A stretch of 64,000 bases of DNA, taken from positions 6,324,001 through 6,388,000 of the forward strand of contig NC_134440.1 of NCBI RefSeq assembly GCF_030867145.1, given 5' to 3'. Source of the stretch: Opisthocomus hoazin (Eukaryota; Chordata; Aves; Opisthocomiformes; Opisthocomidae). Positions 1-15,479 of the stretch are shown here, in pieces (position 1 is the stretch's first letter; every line of letters begins with the position of its first letter). A program made the translations under genes and the position numbers. A model generated the notes under the pieces. The model saw only the letters and a program-made list of their open reading frames with translations, was not told the DNA's origin and did no database searches.

Positions 1-1300
1 GCAGAGGTGATGGCTGTGCTACGAGCCACACGCCGGGACCCAAGGAGCAGAGCACAGCCCAAGCTGGGGCAACACTAGCGAGAGGTCGATATAAATATCT
101 GAAGACAATTAAATAGACCATCAAGAACATCCACCTCCCACCGTGCTGCCAGTTTAACCACAGGTCCTCTGGGAACACGGTGCCATCCCTTGGGTTACTC
201 CGTGTTGCAGATCCCACTACGGGATCCGCTCCCTGCCGCACCTCCAAGCAGAGAAATTCAGGGATTACATTTTGGAGTATTCCATGCAATTCCCACACCG
301 CTTACCCCAGAACATCTGCCTGGGATGACCTGCGGGGCGATCCTTAGGCACCCTCACTTCCATACGTTTCACAACATGGAGCTCCTGAAGCCAGGCTTGG
401 CGGGGACGTCGGGCCCCGGGCAGAGCACACGCTCACGAGGACTACGTGCTGCTCTTCACGCTGACTCACAGCAAAGCCACCTACTAACACAACCCAGCCC
501 GGGCTTCGCTGCTCCGAGGTTTTACAGGATAGATCAGCTCAAATGGTGCCGAGCAAGCCTCCGCCGCTACAAGTGTTAAGCACCGAAAAAAAAATTGAAA
601 TACAACGCTTTAAAGCACAGCCCTTGAGAGACTTCTCTCTGGTAACCTCAGCACAAGCTTTGCTCATGCTAGCGCTATGGAAGCGGCCATATTCCCTTCC
701 GTAACGGATCCCTGTGGACCCAGCAACAGGCACTGCTCAACACCACCCCTTCTCCTCACACTTCAGCCCCAGTCTGTCTCCCCAGGAGAGTTCTGGAGGC
801 CGCCCAGCCTCCATGAAAGCGTGCTCCTGTAGAGGTGCCAGCAGCCTTCCCAGCTCACAGCCAAAGAACTCCCCAAGCCACCCCACGTCCCCAGCACACA
901 CCAGCATACGACTCCTCCGTTACTGGTCTGGGACTTCAGGTGTCAGGTTGAGTATGTGACACTCAAAGCCACTGGAACCTCAAGGCTCCCAGGAGCTGTG
1001 CTTCTCCCCACTACACTTGTGCCTTTCCAACCAACCGCATGCCTTGAAGCATCCTATGAAAACACAGAGCAGGGATGCAGTGATGCTAATTACCAGTGGA
1101 AACAGACAGCCTGCTAACGATTTCACCAAAAGCTGGCTTTCACAGGATTGCCAGGTTATTTCCAGTCCTGGTAGATCGCAGCCATGAGTTCCAGTCAAGC
1201 AAAGAATGACCAACGCCTTTCCGTACCTGCAGCTTTAATGGTTGAGGCAGTTCCAGAGCCACCTCTCCAGAGTGCAAGTCTTAAACAGCTTAAACCAGCA
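1..1300. other. Flank downstream of OAZ1, no gene recognised
   Basis: No reading frame here resembles a protein I know, and I see no convincing splice-bounded exon or repeat. It lies beyond the OAZ1 poly(A) signal. From the human gene order, a neighbour such as PEAK3 or LINGO3 would be expected further left. Part of a 3' UTR cannot be excluded. Confidence 0.4.
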
Positions 1301-1321
1301 ATAAAAAGTAAAATATAAATT

Positions 1322-1327
1322 TTTATT
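1322..1327 (-). terminator. OAZ1: OAZ1 poly(A) signal AATAAA
   Basis: Minus-strand AATAAA lies about 275 bases past the OAZ1 stop codon, in an AT-rich stretch. This gives a 3' UTR of roughly 0.3 kb, a size in keeping with the short antizyme 3' UTR. Cleavage would be expected near 1300-1310. Confidence 0.7.
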
Positions 1328-1600
1328 TAGAATTAAAGCAAATACTTCAGTATCACAAACACAGTATTACACTTCAAGAAATATACTGCTAATTTGGAGG
1401 GAGCATTTATTTGCACAACCACAACATGCGCACAAATCCAGAAAAAGATGTGGAGTCTGAAATTCTCAACATCTCACCGCCAGAGCAGTTGGTCACAACG
1501 TTTCATACAGAGTTATATGTACTGTAATAGATGTTGACAAAATTTCTACAGAATCATCTTTATAGACAACAAGAAAGCTCTAAGAGGCAAACATTGCAAT

Positions 1601-5291
<3,691 letters not shown>

Positions 5292-5390
5292 CCGGCCGCT
5301 CTGGTCCGAACCCCGAAACCCTCCGCTGCCTCCCGGCGGCCGCTCTCCAGGCGCTGCTACACAAAATGGCGCCTCTGCCGCAGTGGGTCC

Positions 5391-5396
5391 TTATAC
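5391..5396 (-). promoter_or_regulatory. OAZ1: OAZ1 TATA box
   Basis: On the minus strand the sequence reads GTGTATAAGGACC about 100 bases upstream of the OAZ1 start codon. It is followed by a GC-rich leader containing GCGCCATTTTG. Spacing predicts transcription start near 5360-5367. Mammalian OAZ1 promoters are also TATA-containing, as I recall. Confidence 0.7.
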
Positions 5397-5399
5397 ACC

Positions 5400-6060
5400 C
5401 TGTCCAGGCCACGCCTCCCGCCACCGCAACGCCCCGCGGAGCTGGCCACGCCCCCCACCGGGAAAGGGCTCCCGTCCGGTGAACGGCCCGGTTGTCCCTT
5501 AGAAAGTCTCCCCTCCCATTGGCTGAAGGGAGCGCGGAAGGCGGAACTCCAGACTCTTTTTCTATTGGCTGGCAGCGTGAGGGGTTTCGCTATTGGTTAG
5601 AAGGGCGCCAGGAATCGGGGGGGGGGGAATAGCGGTCTCTGATTGGCTATCCCTGTTGTGGGTGGGCGGGGTTCGGCCGCCTGGCTTCGGTGCGGCTCCC
5701 CAGCCCTCACTTCCCTTTGAGCCCCCGGTTCGAGTCCCGCGTCCGCACCCCGCCTGGCTGAGGTAACCGGCGGCGGTGGGGAGGGGCCAGCCCCGGCTCC
5801 GCGCATGCGCCGGCCGGGGAGGAGCGGGGCGGTGGCGGGAGGGAGTGAGGCTGGGCCACCGGGCCGGGCGGCTGGGCGTGAGGGCTGCGGCGGGGGAAGA
5901 AGGACCGGGATCTCCGTACGGGCGGGCTGTGCGGCCTCGGAGCTGCCCGCTCGCCGGTGGAGGCAGCGGAAAGGCGGCGGCAGGGCCTCCTGTGGGGAGC
6001 ATTTGGCCCGGGGGGCATCACTGCCCTCCCAGCTGCCGCGCGAAGCATTTTTCGGCTCGA
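5400..6060. promoter_or_regulatory. CpG island extending upstream of OAZ1
   Basis: The stretch is dense in G, C and CpG and contains a perfect NRF1 palindrome GCGCATGCGC at 5801-5810, plus GC boxes. Long overlapping open frames in both directions follow from the base composition and show no family resemblance. The NRF1 site 400 bases from the OAZ1 TATA box could serve a divergent non-coding transcript on the plus strand. GC content falls sharply after about 6065. Confidence 0.6.
5518..5646 (-). promoter_or_regulatory. OAZ1: Four CCAAT boxes upstream of OAZ1
   Basis: ATTGG on the plus strand, that is CCAAT in OAZ1 sense, occurs at 5518-5522, 5564-5568, 5592-5596 and 5642-5646. At least three read CCAATAG or AGCCAAT-like, the NF-Y core with preferred flanks. 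All four share orientation and lie 120-250 bases upstream of the TATA box. NF-Y binding is inferred from the motif only. Confidence 0.65.
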
Positions 6061-6069
6061 TGCTGAGAG

Positions 6070-9000
6070 AAACTTTAATTAAAAAAAATAATTAAAAACT
6101 CCCCCGAGTAGTGAAGGGGGTCCCTAAAAGGGTGGGCTGGGGTTGCGACACGGTGCTGGGGTGCCGGTGCTCCCACCTCCAAAGGTAACGTCTCCCAGTT
6201 CGCCCTCAGCCTGCGTGTGCTGCCGTGAGTCACGGCTTCGGCTGGCCGGGGAGCGGGTCCGTGGTGAGCTTGTAAACGGGAAGAGGCTTTGTGCCTCACG
6301 AGGATGTGAACAAATCCTGGTGATTTCCACGGCAGAATCTGGGCTGTGTCCCCACCCCCATAACGAACAGCCCAGCGCTCGGTGCTTCGTCTCCTGCGTG
6401 GGTTTGCGAGGCTTGGAGACAACGGTTGGGTCTTTCTGCAGCCCCACGGCAAGGACGGGGTCTGGGGGAAAGGATGCAAATTTGAAAAACGAACACCCTG
6501 CTTCTCTTTTGGACAATAGAGAGGAAAACAAAGGTTCATCCCTGGGGGGACTGGGACAATCTTCAAAATTCTTCTTAAAAGCAGCAAATGTGTACAAGAG
6601 GTGAATAGGTTCTAATTTCCGTGGCAGGAGATCTTTGAGCCGTTTCTGAACATTTCAGCCTATGGCAGCATGTTAGGTGAGACCAGCCCTCTTCTGCAAA
6701 CCAAGTCAGAAGCACATCGCAGGAGTCAGGGCACATCCGAAGCAGTGGATCTTATCCTGTGAAAGCTCAAAATAACGATTTAAATGACGCTGAGTCCAGT
6801 TTGCAGTCAGGTATGCTTGGTAAATTAAGTGGTTAAAGGTGTTCATAGAGCCAAAGAAAACTATTAAAGATATGCTATAGTGATTTTCAAACTCATGGTT
6901 TTCTTAAAAAGAATTGTAAATGGCTGTACTTCTTTTTTTACTATTCATCTTGTCTACAACACACCTATTTTATGGCCTTCAGGTACCACAGCTGCATTTG
7001 GGCATTTTTTAATTTTGTTACTATCTTGCTTATTTTTAATTGCTTTAAAATATTCCCATCCAGGAGCTCTGAGCACGTGGATATCCCGTTGATTGGTTCC
7101 ACTTTGCACAAGTGTAAGTGTATAAAGCCCCGCTCACCCTCTGTATCCCTAAACTGCTCTGATTGACCGTGATGGAACAGAGTGTGTTGCTAAAAGAAAA
7201 CACTGTCTGTTCTCCTGCAGCATAGGTGAGAAGCCTGGCCTGGCCAGCAGCCAGTCACTAGTTTGGGGGTAAGAGGTACAAGAGAAAAATCCTTTTCCTG
7301 CTGCAGATATCTGCGCTTAGTCCCCAGAGCACAACAGAACTGAGACATTAGTGCTTGCTCTCACCCCGCTTTCCAGATCTGGCTGTTGGTTTACAGAGGG
7401 GAAGCTGACTGCCGTTTAATGCATTGCCCAGAGACCAACTTGAAACAATGGGATAGCTGCAATTCGGGAATATCCGGACCAAATGAAGCACATCAGAGAA
7501 GATTTGGCAATTCATGTTGTGCATGTTGGTTTAGAAAGGTTTTCCTGATGGGGGAATGAATGTGTTAGTCGATGGAATGACTGCCTTAGCATTTTGTGAT
7601 AGGTTGCATTATTCCTAATAATAGCATTTATTATTTATGTAGTAATCCAGCTGTAATTCCTTATAATGGCACTGTGTCAGAGGACATCATGTTTACAGCT
7701 GCTTTCCTCTTCAGTGAGGCACTGGAAACAGCTTTGCCCTTTAGATGTCTGTCATCTCAGTGGGCCATCATTCCGGTTTACAGTTGAGTGACCTGGATAA
7801 CGCTGTGCTGCTCTGTAGTCTGCAAAAAGCCCGATCAACCTGTTTTGGTTTTGTGCATTAAATATCGTGTGGGATTAGTTCCAGCTGCAGTTTTGCTGAG
7901 ATAGCCTGGCTTCCAGTTCAGCAGTGACAGCGATTCAGAAATCCTTACAGAGAAGCCTCTGACTCACAATTTCAGGATTAGCAGCTGAGGCAGTTTGAGA
8001 TGTTGCCATCTCCAGCTGTTTTTTTAACCACTGGTTTGCCGTCATTACCCTACCCGTGGCAGCAGAGTAGGCAGAAGCAGCTGTGCGTTGGTGTCTCAGT
8101 TGCTCCAGCTGCACTCCTAGCTTGGCATCGCAGTCTAAACCCGTCTCAGTCCCTGGTATTATCTAACACGCTGGGCAGTGAACCGAACAGCGGATGTGTG
8201 GGCATCCGTTCCTACTTGCCCGCGTCTGCTGTGATGCAGTAGCTTTCAACACAGAGGCAAAATGGACAATTGCAGATAGGGAACCTCATCCCTCGAAGTC
8301 CTGAGGCTCTAGTTTATCTCACATCCTGTGCTGGTGTCTGCAAATATATGATCCAAGGGCCCCTCATTCCACTGGCTCCCAGCTGCCACAGCCTCCCCAT
8401 CTCCAAAAAATACACGTGGCAAAGGACTGGCGTAGTCCCCAAAGCAGGAGATGCCGCAGGGAGCTTTGGTCAGTTGTCTCCTCAACTGCTTACTGAAGGC
8501 TTCGGAGGAGCCCGTGCAACGAGTCCCAGTTGTTCTGTGTTCTTACACAGGCAATTAGGCTGTATGAAATGACCTGGGAAAATAATCTTGTACAGTCTGA
8601 GTTACTCAATAACCAGACCTGTTAACAGGGAAAGTACAGAAGAACCAACACACTACATTCCACATTAGGAATCGAAGTTTAAATTGTTTCAGGTTGAGGA
8701 AAGTCAAGCAGTTTCATTTTCTAGAATTTCCTTTTTTAGCTTGTTTCAGCATGGTTTTCAGCTTTTTTTTTTTTTTTTTTTTAACAAGAGGTCTCAAACA
8801 TTAGTCAAAATCACCAGTTGATGATTCTTTGTCAAGCTTTTATAGTTTTCGCTTTCTGAAAGATACTAGATTGGAAGAAGAGTTTGTGGCAGCACAGGAC
8901 TAAGTTGAAGTCAAATTCAAAACTGGTAGCTGATGTAAATAGATGTTAGGGCAAGACATGGGCAGGATAAGTAACTGTATGTCTTTCCTCTTCGTTGTCT

Positions 9001-12000
9001 GTTTTCAGGTTTGCAAGTGTTCGTGGTCAGACGACACAAAACTAGTGCTTAGACAGATGTACGGGACCTGCAACACTCGTAAGACTTGTCGGTTCTGAAA
9101 TCCTGCACGTTGACACCATAGTTGTATCACATCTTTTATTTCGAGAAGGAAAGATAAACTGTTCTGTTGTTCAGGTGATTAAAACATAACTAAATAACAT
9201 GGCTGCAAACGTTAGTGCCTTGGTGTGTTTTTCTGCCACTGAGGTGGTTATTGGAGATTGGGCTGCTGCCGGCTTCATTGAAGCAGCTCCTGCGTCCGTG
9301 TTCTAGAGGAGTAACAAAGCTCCAGTGAAGGTGAATGGAAAAAAACCCGGTATTTGACATGTAGCAGAAACCCCCAGATATTTTCTGCTTACCTGCCTCA
9401 TGCTGTCATAGCTCTTGTTGAACGTGAAAATAGATGTTTATGATATTTAGCAGCTTCATGGGAATTAATCTCTCTCTGATTTGCTGACTAGGGAATTACA
9501 ACAGAAGGAAAAACACAAGCTCTCTTTTAGGGAGTGTGCAGTCCTTACATAGCATTACACACTTAGTAACTCCCCAAAAAAGGTAAAAAAAGAAAAATTA
9601 ATAAATTAATTGCACTAGGCTATACAGTCAAGTCATTCTGATTGCCTTTTCTCTCTATTTCCACTCCAGGAAGACTCTACTTGTTCTTACAGTTTTAAGA
9701 GTTATCTCAAGATGTAGCCAAGCACGAAAACAGGGCAGAATCTGAGGCAGAGATGTCCGTCATGATGTGTTTTCACAGAAATCATTGCATGTGATGACTT
9801 CTCCATGCTGTAATTTAGCCAGTTTTAGTCCCAGGATAATTTAAATGTTTGTCTTCATCAGCTCTGTGTGGAGAAGTACAGCAAAAGCTGGTGAGGTCAC
9901 TATCAAAACACTGGACAGTGTTATTTCTAAACTTTCCAAGACCTATAGTTTATAAACCTTATAAAGCAGGGCTCTGAAGTCTACCCATCTTCTTCCTTAG
10001 AACTTCTGGTTCATTTCCTTACAGGTAACAGTTAACTACCAGTTATCTAATTTTAAGCGCTCCCCTACTAGCAACACTATTTGGTGTGTTAGAATCTATT
10101 CTGATCTTTGTGGGACAGGTAATTAGAACACGTTTTCTAGCTGGAAAACTCTCCTCGTTGTCATCCGTGCGAGAATGACTTGATTTGAAGGTCAGGTTTT
10201 CTGCAAGACCCACTTGTGCTGGAAGGATTGTGCATGCCGCTGCGAAGTTAAGCAGGAATTCTTAAATGTTTACCAGCACAGGGAAGAATTTCTTTTCCAA
10301 GATCTTTGTGAGATATTGAACTAGAAGAAAGCAGTCACTAGTGCGTCAGGCCAACAAATGTCTGTACTTCTTATGAAAGAAACTTTGGATCTCTGCTTTC
10401 TCACTTAAAAGCAGCTGGTATGAAGAGGACCATATATTGAATGCAGATGAGGTAACATGCTTAAAGTGCTTTAAAGTTTCGTTATCTGATTTAGGGGTGT
10501 AATCCAGCATAGTGCTGGTCACCTGGTAAGTGCTGGGTTGTTTTCTTTAAGTCTGCAGGATCAAACTTAGTGGGCGTTGCAGTTCAGTTTCCATCTAAAA
10601 ATAATGTGGGGGTGAGGGGAAAAGGCTGAAGTGAAAACAGGAAATGTAGTCAGCTAGAGAGTGGGCTAGCCGCCAGCACGAGAGACGAGATACGGTCGGA
10701 GGATGGCACCTTTACATTTTGGGGGGAAGAAGTGTGCTTGAGCAGTCTGTCGTTACAGTTCTGTAATTTAAGAATAATGCTCCACAAGCTTGATTTTTGT
10801 ATTGGTTTTTCTCTGGGTGTTACTGCCAGTTATGAACAAATGGTCACGAGGAATTCAGAAGTAGTTGCGAAACAACAAACTGGAAGACATTGCAACGTCC
10901 TCACTTCCACAAGCCATTTTCTGTTTCGGTTCCGTTGGGCCAGATGCAGCTCTCCCTCTGCTCACCCCCCCCAAGTAACGAGAGGTGACTGAGGTCCGGT
11001 TCTTGCAAAGAGTGCAATGTCACAGAGGGGAGTTCACCTCGGAGAGGAGATCGGGTGCTTTCCTGCCCCCTTTAGCAAGGGGGAGAGCAGTGGGGTGCGC
11101 AGCACCTCGCAGAGCAGGGTCCTGAACAAGTGAGCCCCCCTGCAATCACATGCAATCTGTATTTCGGTGCACAGCGACTTTCTGGAGTTCTTCTGTGAAT
11201 ATTTTCTTTCTCTAATGACCTCTTTCCCTCGCTTGCTTGCTGGAGCCTTTGTGTGGAGGATTTATTCGTTTATTGATTAGCCTCCTGTTTCCCTTAGAGG
11301 AGAGCTCGGCACCATCTGATGTTTCATTACAGGATGGGCCACTTTCACTTTTCGCTCGAGAAGCCGAGCTGGACGGCGTGGCTTGTTTTTCTTCGGTTCC
11401 TATTGTGCTTGGAGCAGTCAACCTTAGGGACGAGGAAGTGCACAGTACAGCTCGGCTTTTGTAACTCGTAATTTTGTTTGGAAACGTTATCAAAACACAC
11501 AGATGCCAGCAGGATGAGCGTTAAGACCTGTGCAGAATCTGCTCTGTCAGAAACGAGTTCAGAGTCAGCTTTGCCTGCCTAAACGTTTCGCCCAGCAGCT
11601 CATTAAAATGGATATATTCAAAGGAGACTTCCCCCCCCCCCCGATTAGATCATTCCTGTGATAAGAGCATTAACAAGCATATTTTCCCGTAAATAAAATG
11701 AACCAGCCTCTAGGGCAGGGAAGGTTATTTAGCCTGCAATAAGTTACATGCCACGCTCGTCCTTTAGAGAGTTGCGAGTAAGGGAACCAGTTCACCCCTT
11801 TGCAAGCCTGCGAACGGCCTCTGACCAGCAGAACTGGCAAAGTGGGATTTCTCCCAGCTGCGCATTTGTTCTGCACGCTGCTTTGTTTTGGGTGTAATCC
11901 CCGTGGATTCAGCGCTTAGCAATGTCGCTGGCTGGAGCTCACCCGGAGCTGTGCGAACAGCCAGGGCAGCCCTCGGGTGCCGCAGGAGGGGCCGGGGAGG

Positions 12001-12920
12001 TGCTGCCCTGGTAGCAGTTGCTTTTGCCAGGCTGTTTGTCTGAGCTGCCTGTAGCCTTGTGCTTTTGCCCATGAGCTATCTGTGATTGAACCAATATTTA
12101 CTCGTGGCTTTGTGTACCAAGGTAGGCAGCAATCCCTCTGAGTGAGAGTGGAGCTGGAGCCAGCCATCAGGCCAGCTTAGCAGCTCGGGTTGTTTACATT
12201 TTTTTTAAACATACTCTTGAATTTCAGGCTGGTGAAGGGTGGCAGCTTGACAGTTCTGGCGAGCCTTTACCCACGCAGCAGGCAGAGCGAAGGCAACGCA
12301 AGCTTCCCCTGGAGCATACCCCCTCCGACCTGCCCACCTGCCAAGCCTCTTGAGCCAGGAAAATGCCTCTGAGCAGCGGGTGGGGAGCCGACCCCCGACC
12401 CCCGCAGGCCTTGGCATCTCCCCACTGCTTGCTCTGTAAGCAACAAACTGAAATTTGAAGACAACCGGTGCAATCGTGATGTTTATAAAGGATTGACAGC
12501 AGACAGGTATCAAATAAGCCACCAGGTTGTCAACACACTTAGGAGTGGAGGCTTTAAATGAAGGCAGCTCTGTGTCATTGCTAGAATTTTCCAGTTTTCC
12601 TGAAGGTTTTTATTTATCGAGCCATTCTAGGTACAAATTAACTTGCCCTGCCTCCTGTTTGTTATTAACTCTAGAAGAAGCTGAGGTTTGAAGGGTTCAT
12701 GGTTTACCCCGCTAGAAAGGTGTAACTCGGTGCAAAGCGCTGCGGTGTTTTCCAGCAGCACTCCTGAGAGCATCGTGATGGCTGTCCCTGCGTTTCCGAA
12801 GTAACCAGGCTTTAGGGGAGCTGTTTATTCCCGCGTGTCCTGCTGCATGTAAGCCCAGCAATCTCGCACAGACACGCTTAACTTGACCCATGGGGCTTCC
12901 CGCTGCAGAGCCAGGATAAC
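6070..12920. other. Gene-poor stretch between OAZ1 and JSRP1, part 1
   Basis: Mostly AT-moderate DNA with a poly-T run at about 8764-8782 and a poly-C run at about 11628-11641. Short frames of 60-150 codons are present but lack splice-consistent neighbours or recognisable motifs. I see no conserved protein exon. Unspliced or lowly conserved lncRNA exons cannot be judged by eye. Confidence 0.5.
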
Positions 12921-12924
12921 CCAG

Positions 12925-12987
12925 GTTGGACTAGATGACCCACAGAGGTCCCTTCCAACCCCTAACATTCTGTGATGCTGTGAGTGC
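12925..12987 (+). repeat. CR1 LINE 3' end fragment
   Basis: The sequence reads GGTTGGACTAGATGACCC, then AGAGGTCCCTTCCAACCCC and ends ATTCTGTGATGCTGTGAG. This is the diagnostic 3' terminus of avian CR1. The copy is severely 5' truncated, as most CR1 copies are, and points along the plus strand. Confidence 0.9.
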
Positions 12988-12999
12988 AAAAGCACACCT

Positions 13000-14500
13000 C
13001 CACGCAGAGCTGAGCATGTGCTCATAATTCTTAATAAGACCAACAGATTTCCTACAGTACTGGAAGATAAAGAGGTGGCATATGGAAGGCAAGAAACCTT
13101 GAAATTACTGTTCTGGATTGGACCGATGACCTAGTTAAGTTTGATTTCCTGCTTACAGTGACTTTTACCAAGCACTTCAGATGACAATCTGAAAACCTAC
13201 TGCTTCAGAGTGTATGTGAAGAAAGGGAGCGGTTGTGATTGCAGAAAATATACTGTCTGGGCGGGAGTTAAGAATTGGTTCCGAAATTTTGTTTTGGGGT
13301 ATTGTAGCTACTGAAGATATTTCTTCTGTTCCTCTGGAGATCTGATTGCTATAGCAATGTTTGTCCTTTCTTGGGTTGCCTAGTAGGGTATGTCCTTCTC
13401 GGATTGCAACGCAGATTGTAACGGTGCCCTGCCTTCTGGTGCTTCCCTGGGCTTTTGGTCTACAGCACATGAATTTCTTGGCTCGTGGTGCTTTATTCCC
13501 TGTGAAGTTTCCATGCGATGTTTGTTTGGCTTCACACACAGACACATCCTCGATCGCTGACTGCCAGCCGTCAGGCAGCAGTGGAAGCCAAACATCGTGT
13601 ACTATCCAATTGTGCAGTCTCAGCCCATGTTCAGACTCATTGAGCTCGTTAGGGAGGAAAATGTAATCAGCTATCCTTCAAGGAACAGGATGTGGCAGGA
13701 AGCAATGAAAGTCAGCAGGTCAGTCCTTAACAGCTGTCAGAACAATGTACGCAGCACGGCAGCTCTGTAGTTCTGCTAAATCAACTCATGGGCTTAATGG
13801 GCTGGAGTACGCACGTTCAGACTGATCACCACAGAGATCAGTGTGTCATGGCAGCAGCAGCAGGTCCTACACCATCCCTGTGGTTGCTTGTGTTGATCAG
13901 ACAGTGAAAATAGGCTCCGTGGTTTACATGTTTAAGCTTCCAGTGCTGCCCCTGTGTCCTTGCAGCCCTTGTGCTCCCCTCGGAGACTGTGACTTACTGC
14001 GCTGGTGTCACTGTGGGTTGGGAAGCTGGGGCAGGGAGAAAGGACCAGCCTCGGGCTGCAGAGAGGCAGAGCTGAGATGGGAACTGAAGAGGTCTCGTGC
14101 CTCTGCTCCCTTCAGGCTGCCTCGTCTGACCTCGAATCCTACCAGACTAGGGGGTTTAGGTTGCTTTTAAAAGTCTAGTTACCTCGAAGAACCTTTGAAA
14201 TAAGCAAAGTGTTCTCTTGAACCTAAATTATCTTTCCTTATCCTGTCTCAACTCTCATTGATAATTCTCTTTGTTGCCTTTAAAAATATTTATGGGAGAT
14301 TATTCTTTGGCAATGATAGTCATGTTTAGTTCTCTTTTCTGTTATACTGGGGTTTCAATGGTTTCCTGTTGTCTTGCTGTTTGGTATTGTTAGGTTTATG
14401 TATTGTGGGTTTTAGATTTTAAATGGGTTCAGAAATATGCTTGCTTGTGGGAAGCAGATATTTTTCCCCATGAACTGTTACAGAGGTCCCCGCAAGATAT
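13000..14500. other. Unannotated spacer
   Basis: No recognisable exon, repeat or RNA gene. Short open frames on both strands lack family motifs. Base composition is unremarkable, with AT-rich stretches after about 14200. Confidence 0.45.
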
Positions 14501-14539
14501 CAATTTTTAGAAAACTATGTTTTTTATCGTGGCATTCTC

Positions 14540-14695
14540 ATGGTGATGCCGATTGACATGACCACCACGCTGGGCCTCTGCGCGGCTCTGACCACCATCG
14601 CTGCAGCTTGTGTCGTTGTCAAGCAACACCAACGCGATGGCACTGGAACATCACTGCTCTTGCGTCGTTACTCTCAGTGTCCCTGGGACTTCTAA
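14540..14695 (+). CDS. Speculative 51-codon hydrophobic microprotein ORF
   Basis: The ORF starts MVMPIDMTTTLGLCAALT, continues TIAAACVVVKQHQRDG and ends RRYSQCPWDF before TAA. Residues of about 8-27 form one plausible membrane segment, followed by a basic stretch. Local CpG content is higher than in the AT-rich flanks, and an AATAAA lies 57 bases beyond the stop. The start context is weak and there are three in-frame Met codons within seven residues. I recognise no family. It could be chance or the 3' exon of a non-coding RNA; nothing but composition and the poly(A) signal supports it. Confidence 0.2.
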   Translation: MVMPIDMTTTLGLCAALTTIAAACVVVKQHQRDGTGTSLLLRRYSQCPWDF

Positions 14696-14751
14696 AACTC
14701 TTTGAATTTTAATGACAAGCCTTTCCTCAGCCTTACATGCAAAGCAATGCA

Positions 14752-14757
14752 AATAAA
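14752..14757 (+). terminator. Plus-strand AATAAA in the gene-poor gap
   Basis: A canonical poly(A) hexamer in GCAAATAAAGTTTAATAATA, downstream of the short hydrophobic ORF. Such hexamers also occur by chance in AT-rich DNA. A TG- or T-rich downstream element is only weakly present (GGCTTGGTTAAGCC). Confidence 0.3.
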
Positions 14758-15019
14758 GTTTAATAATACATAAGGCTTGGTTAAGCCTTCATTGTTCCAG
14801 TTCAGACTGTAATACTGCAGGCTGGGATCGGGGTGTTCAGACCTACATTAGTACTGGCCTCTCCGAGTCGCTGTGGGACGTGGAGGGCCCGTTGGGCTTG
14901 TGCTGGCAGCTAGCAGCAGTTCTGCATCCAGCCTTGAACACAAGTGGTCAGAGAGGACTGTGTCATCTTCATCTTGGTGCTGAGCTCTGTATCACAGATC
15001 ATAACAGTTGCAGTTTCAG

Positions 15020-15470
15020 AAGGCTGTATAACCCATGCTCCTGCCCCAAAAAAGGATCAACTTTTCAGGAATCATGCCTGACAGACGTGTCTAACCTGTT
15101 CATAAAATGCTTCAGTGACAGGGAGGCCAACATTTCCCTAGACAATCCCTTCCAATACTTTTCTGTCCTTCCTACTGCAAAGTATTTGGGCTTTTCCCCC
15201 CTTAAATTCATGACTGCTATTCAGCTTTCTGTTACCAGGGGCAAGAAGACAGTTTCCCTTCAGTCTCTCCTCATTGTACGCATACAGGACACATTCAAAC
15301 TCTTTTTCCTGGGCCAAAATACTTCTCACAGCAGTTCCAATGAGACCTTTTTTTCCATGACCTCCAGGTATAACAGCTGTGACACATTTGTTTGGAGGAA
15401 ACTGTAAGATTAGGAAAAACAAGCTGTTCTTAATTTTCCTTGAAAATAAGTTATTGTTGTAGCCCTCCAA
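15020..15470 (-). repeat. Probable old, degraded CR1-like LINE fragment
   Basis: Read on the minus strand, the segment contains TTATGAACAGGTTAGACACG then TCTGTCAGGCATGATTCCTG and GGGGCAGGAGCATGG, in the order found near the 3' ends of older amniote CR1 elements. GAGGAGAGACTGAAGGG upstream fits the same consensus. Divergence is high and the terminal repeat tail is not visible. Family assignment is from remembered consensus, so moderate confidence. The 175-codon plus-strand frame across it is then an antisense artefact. Confidence 0.45.
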
Positions 15471-15479
15471 GATCCGTGC

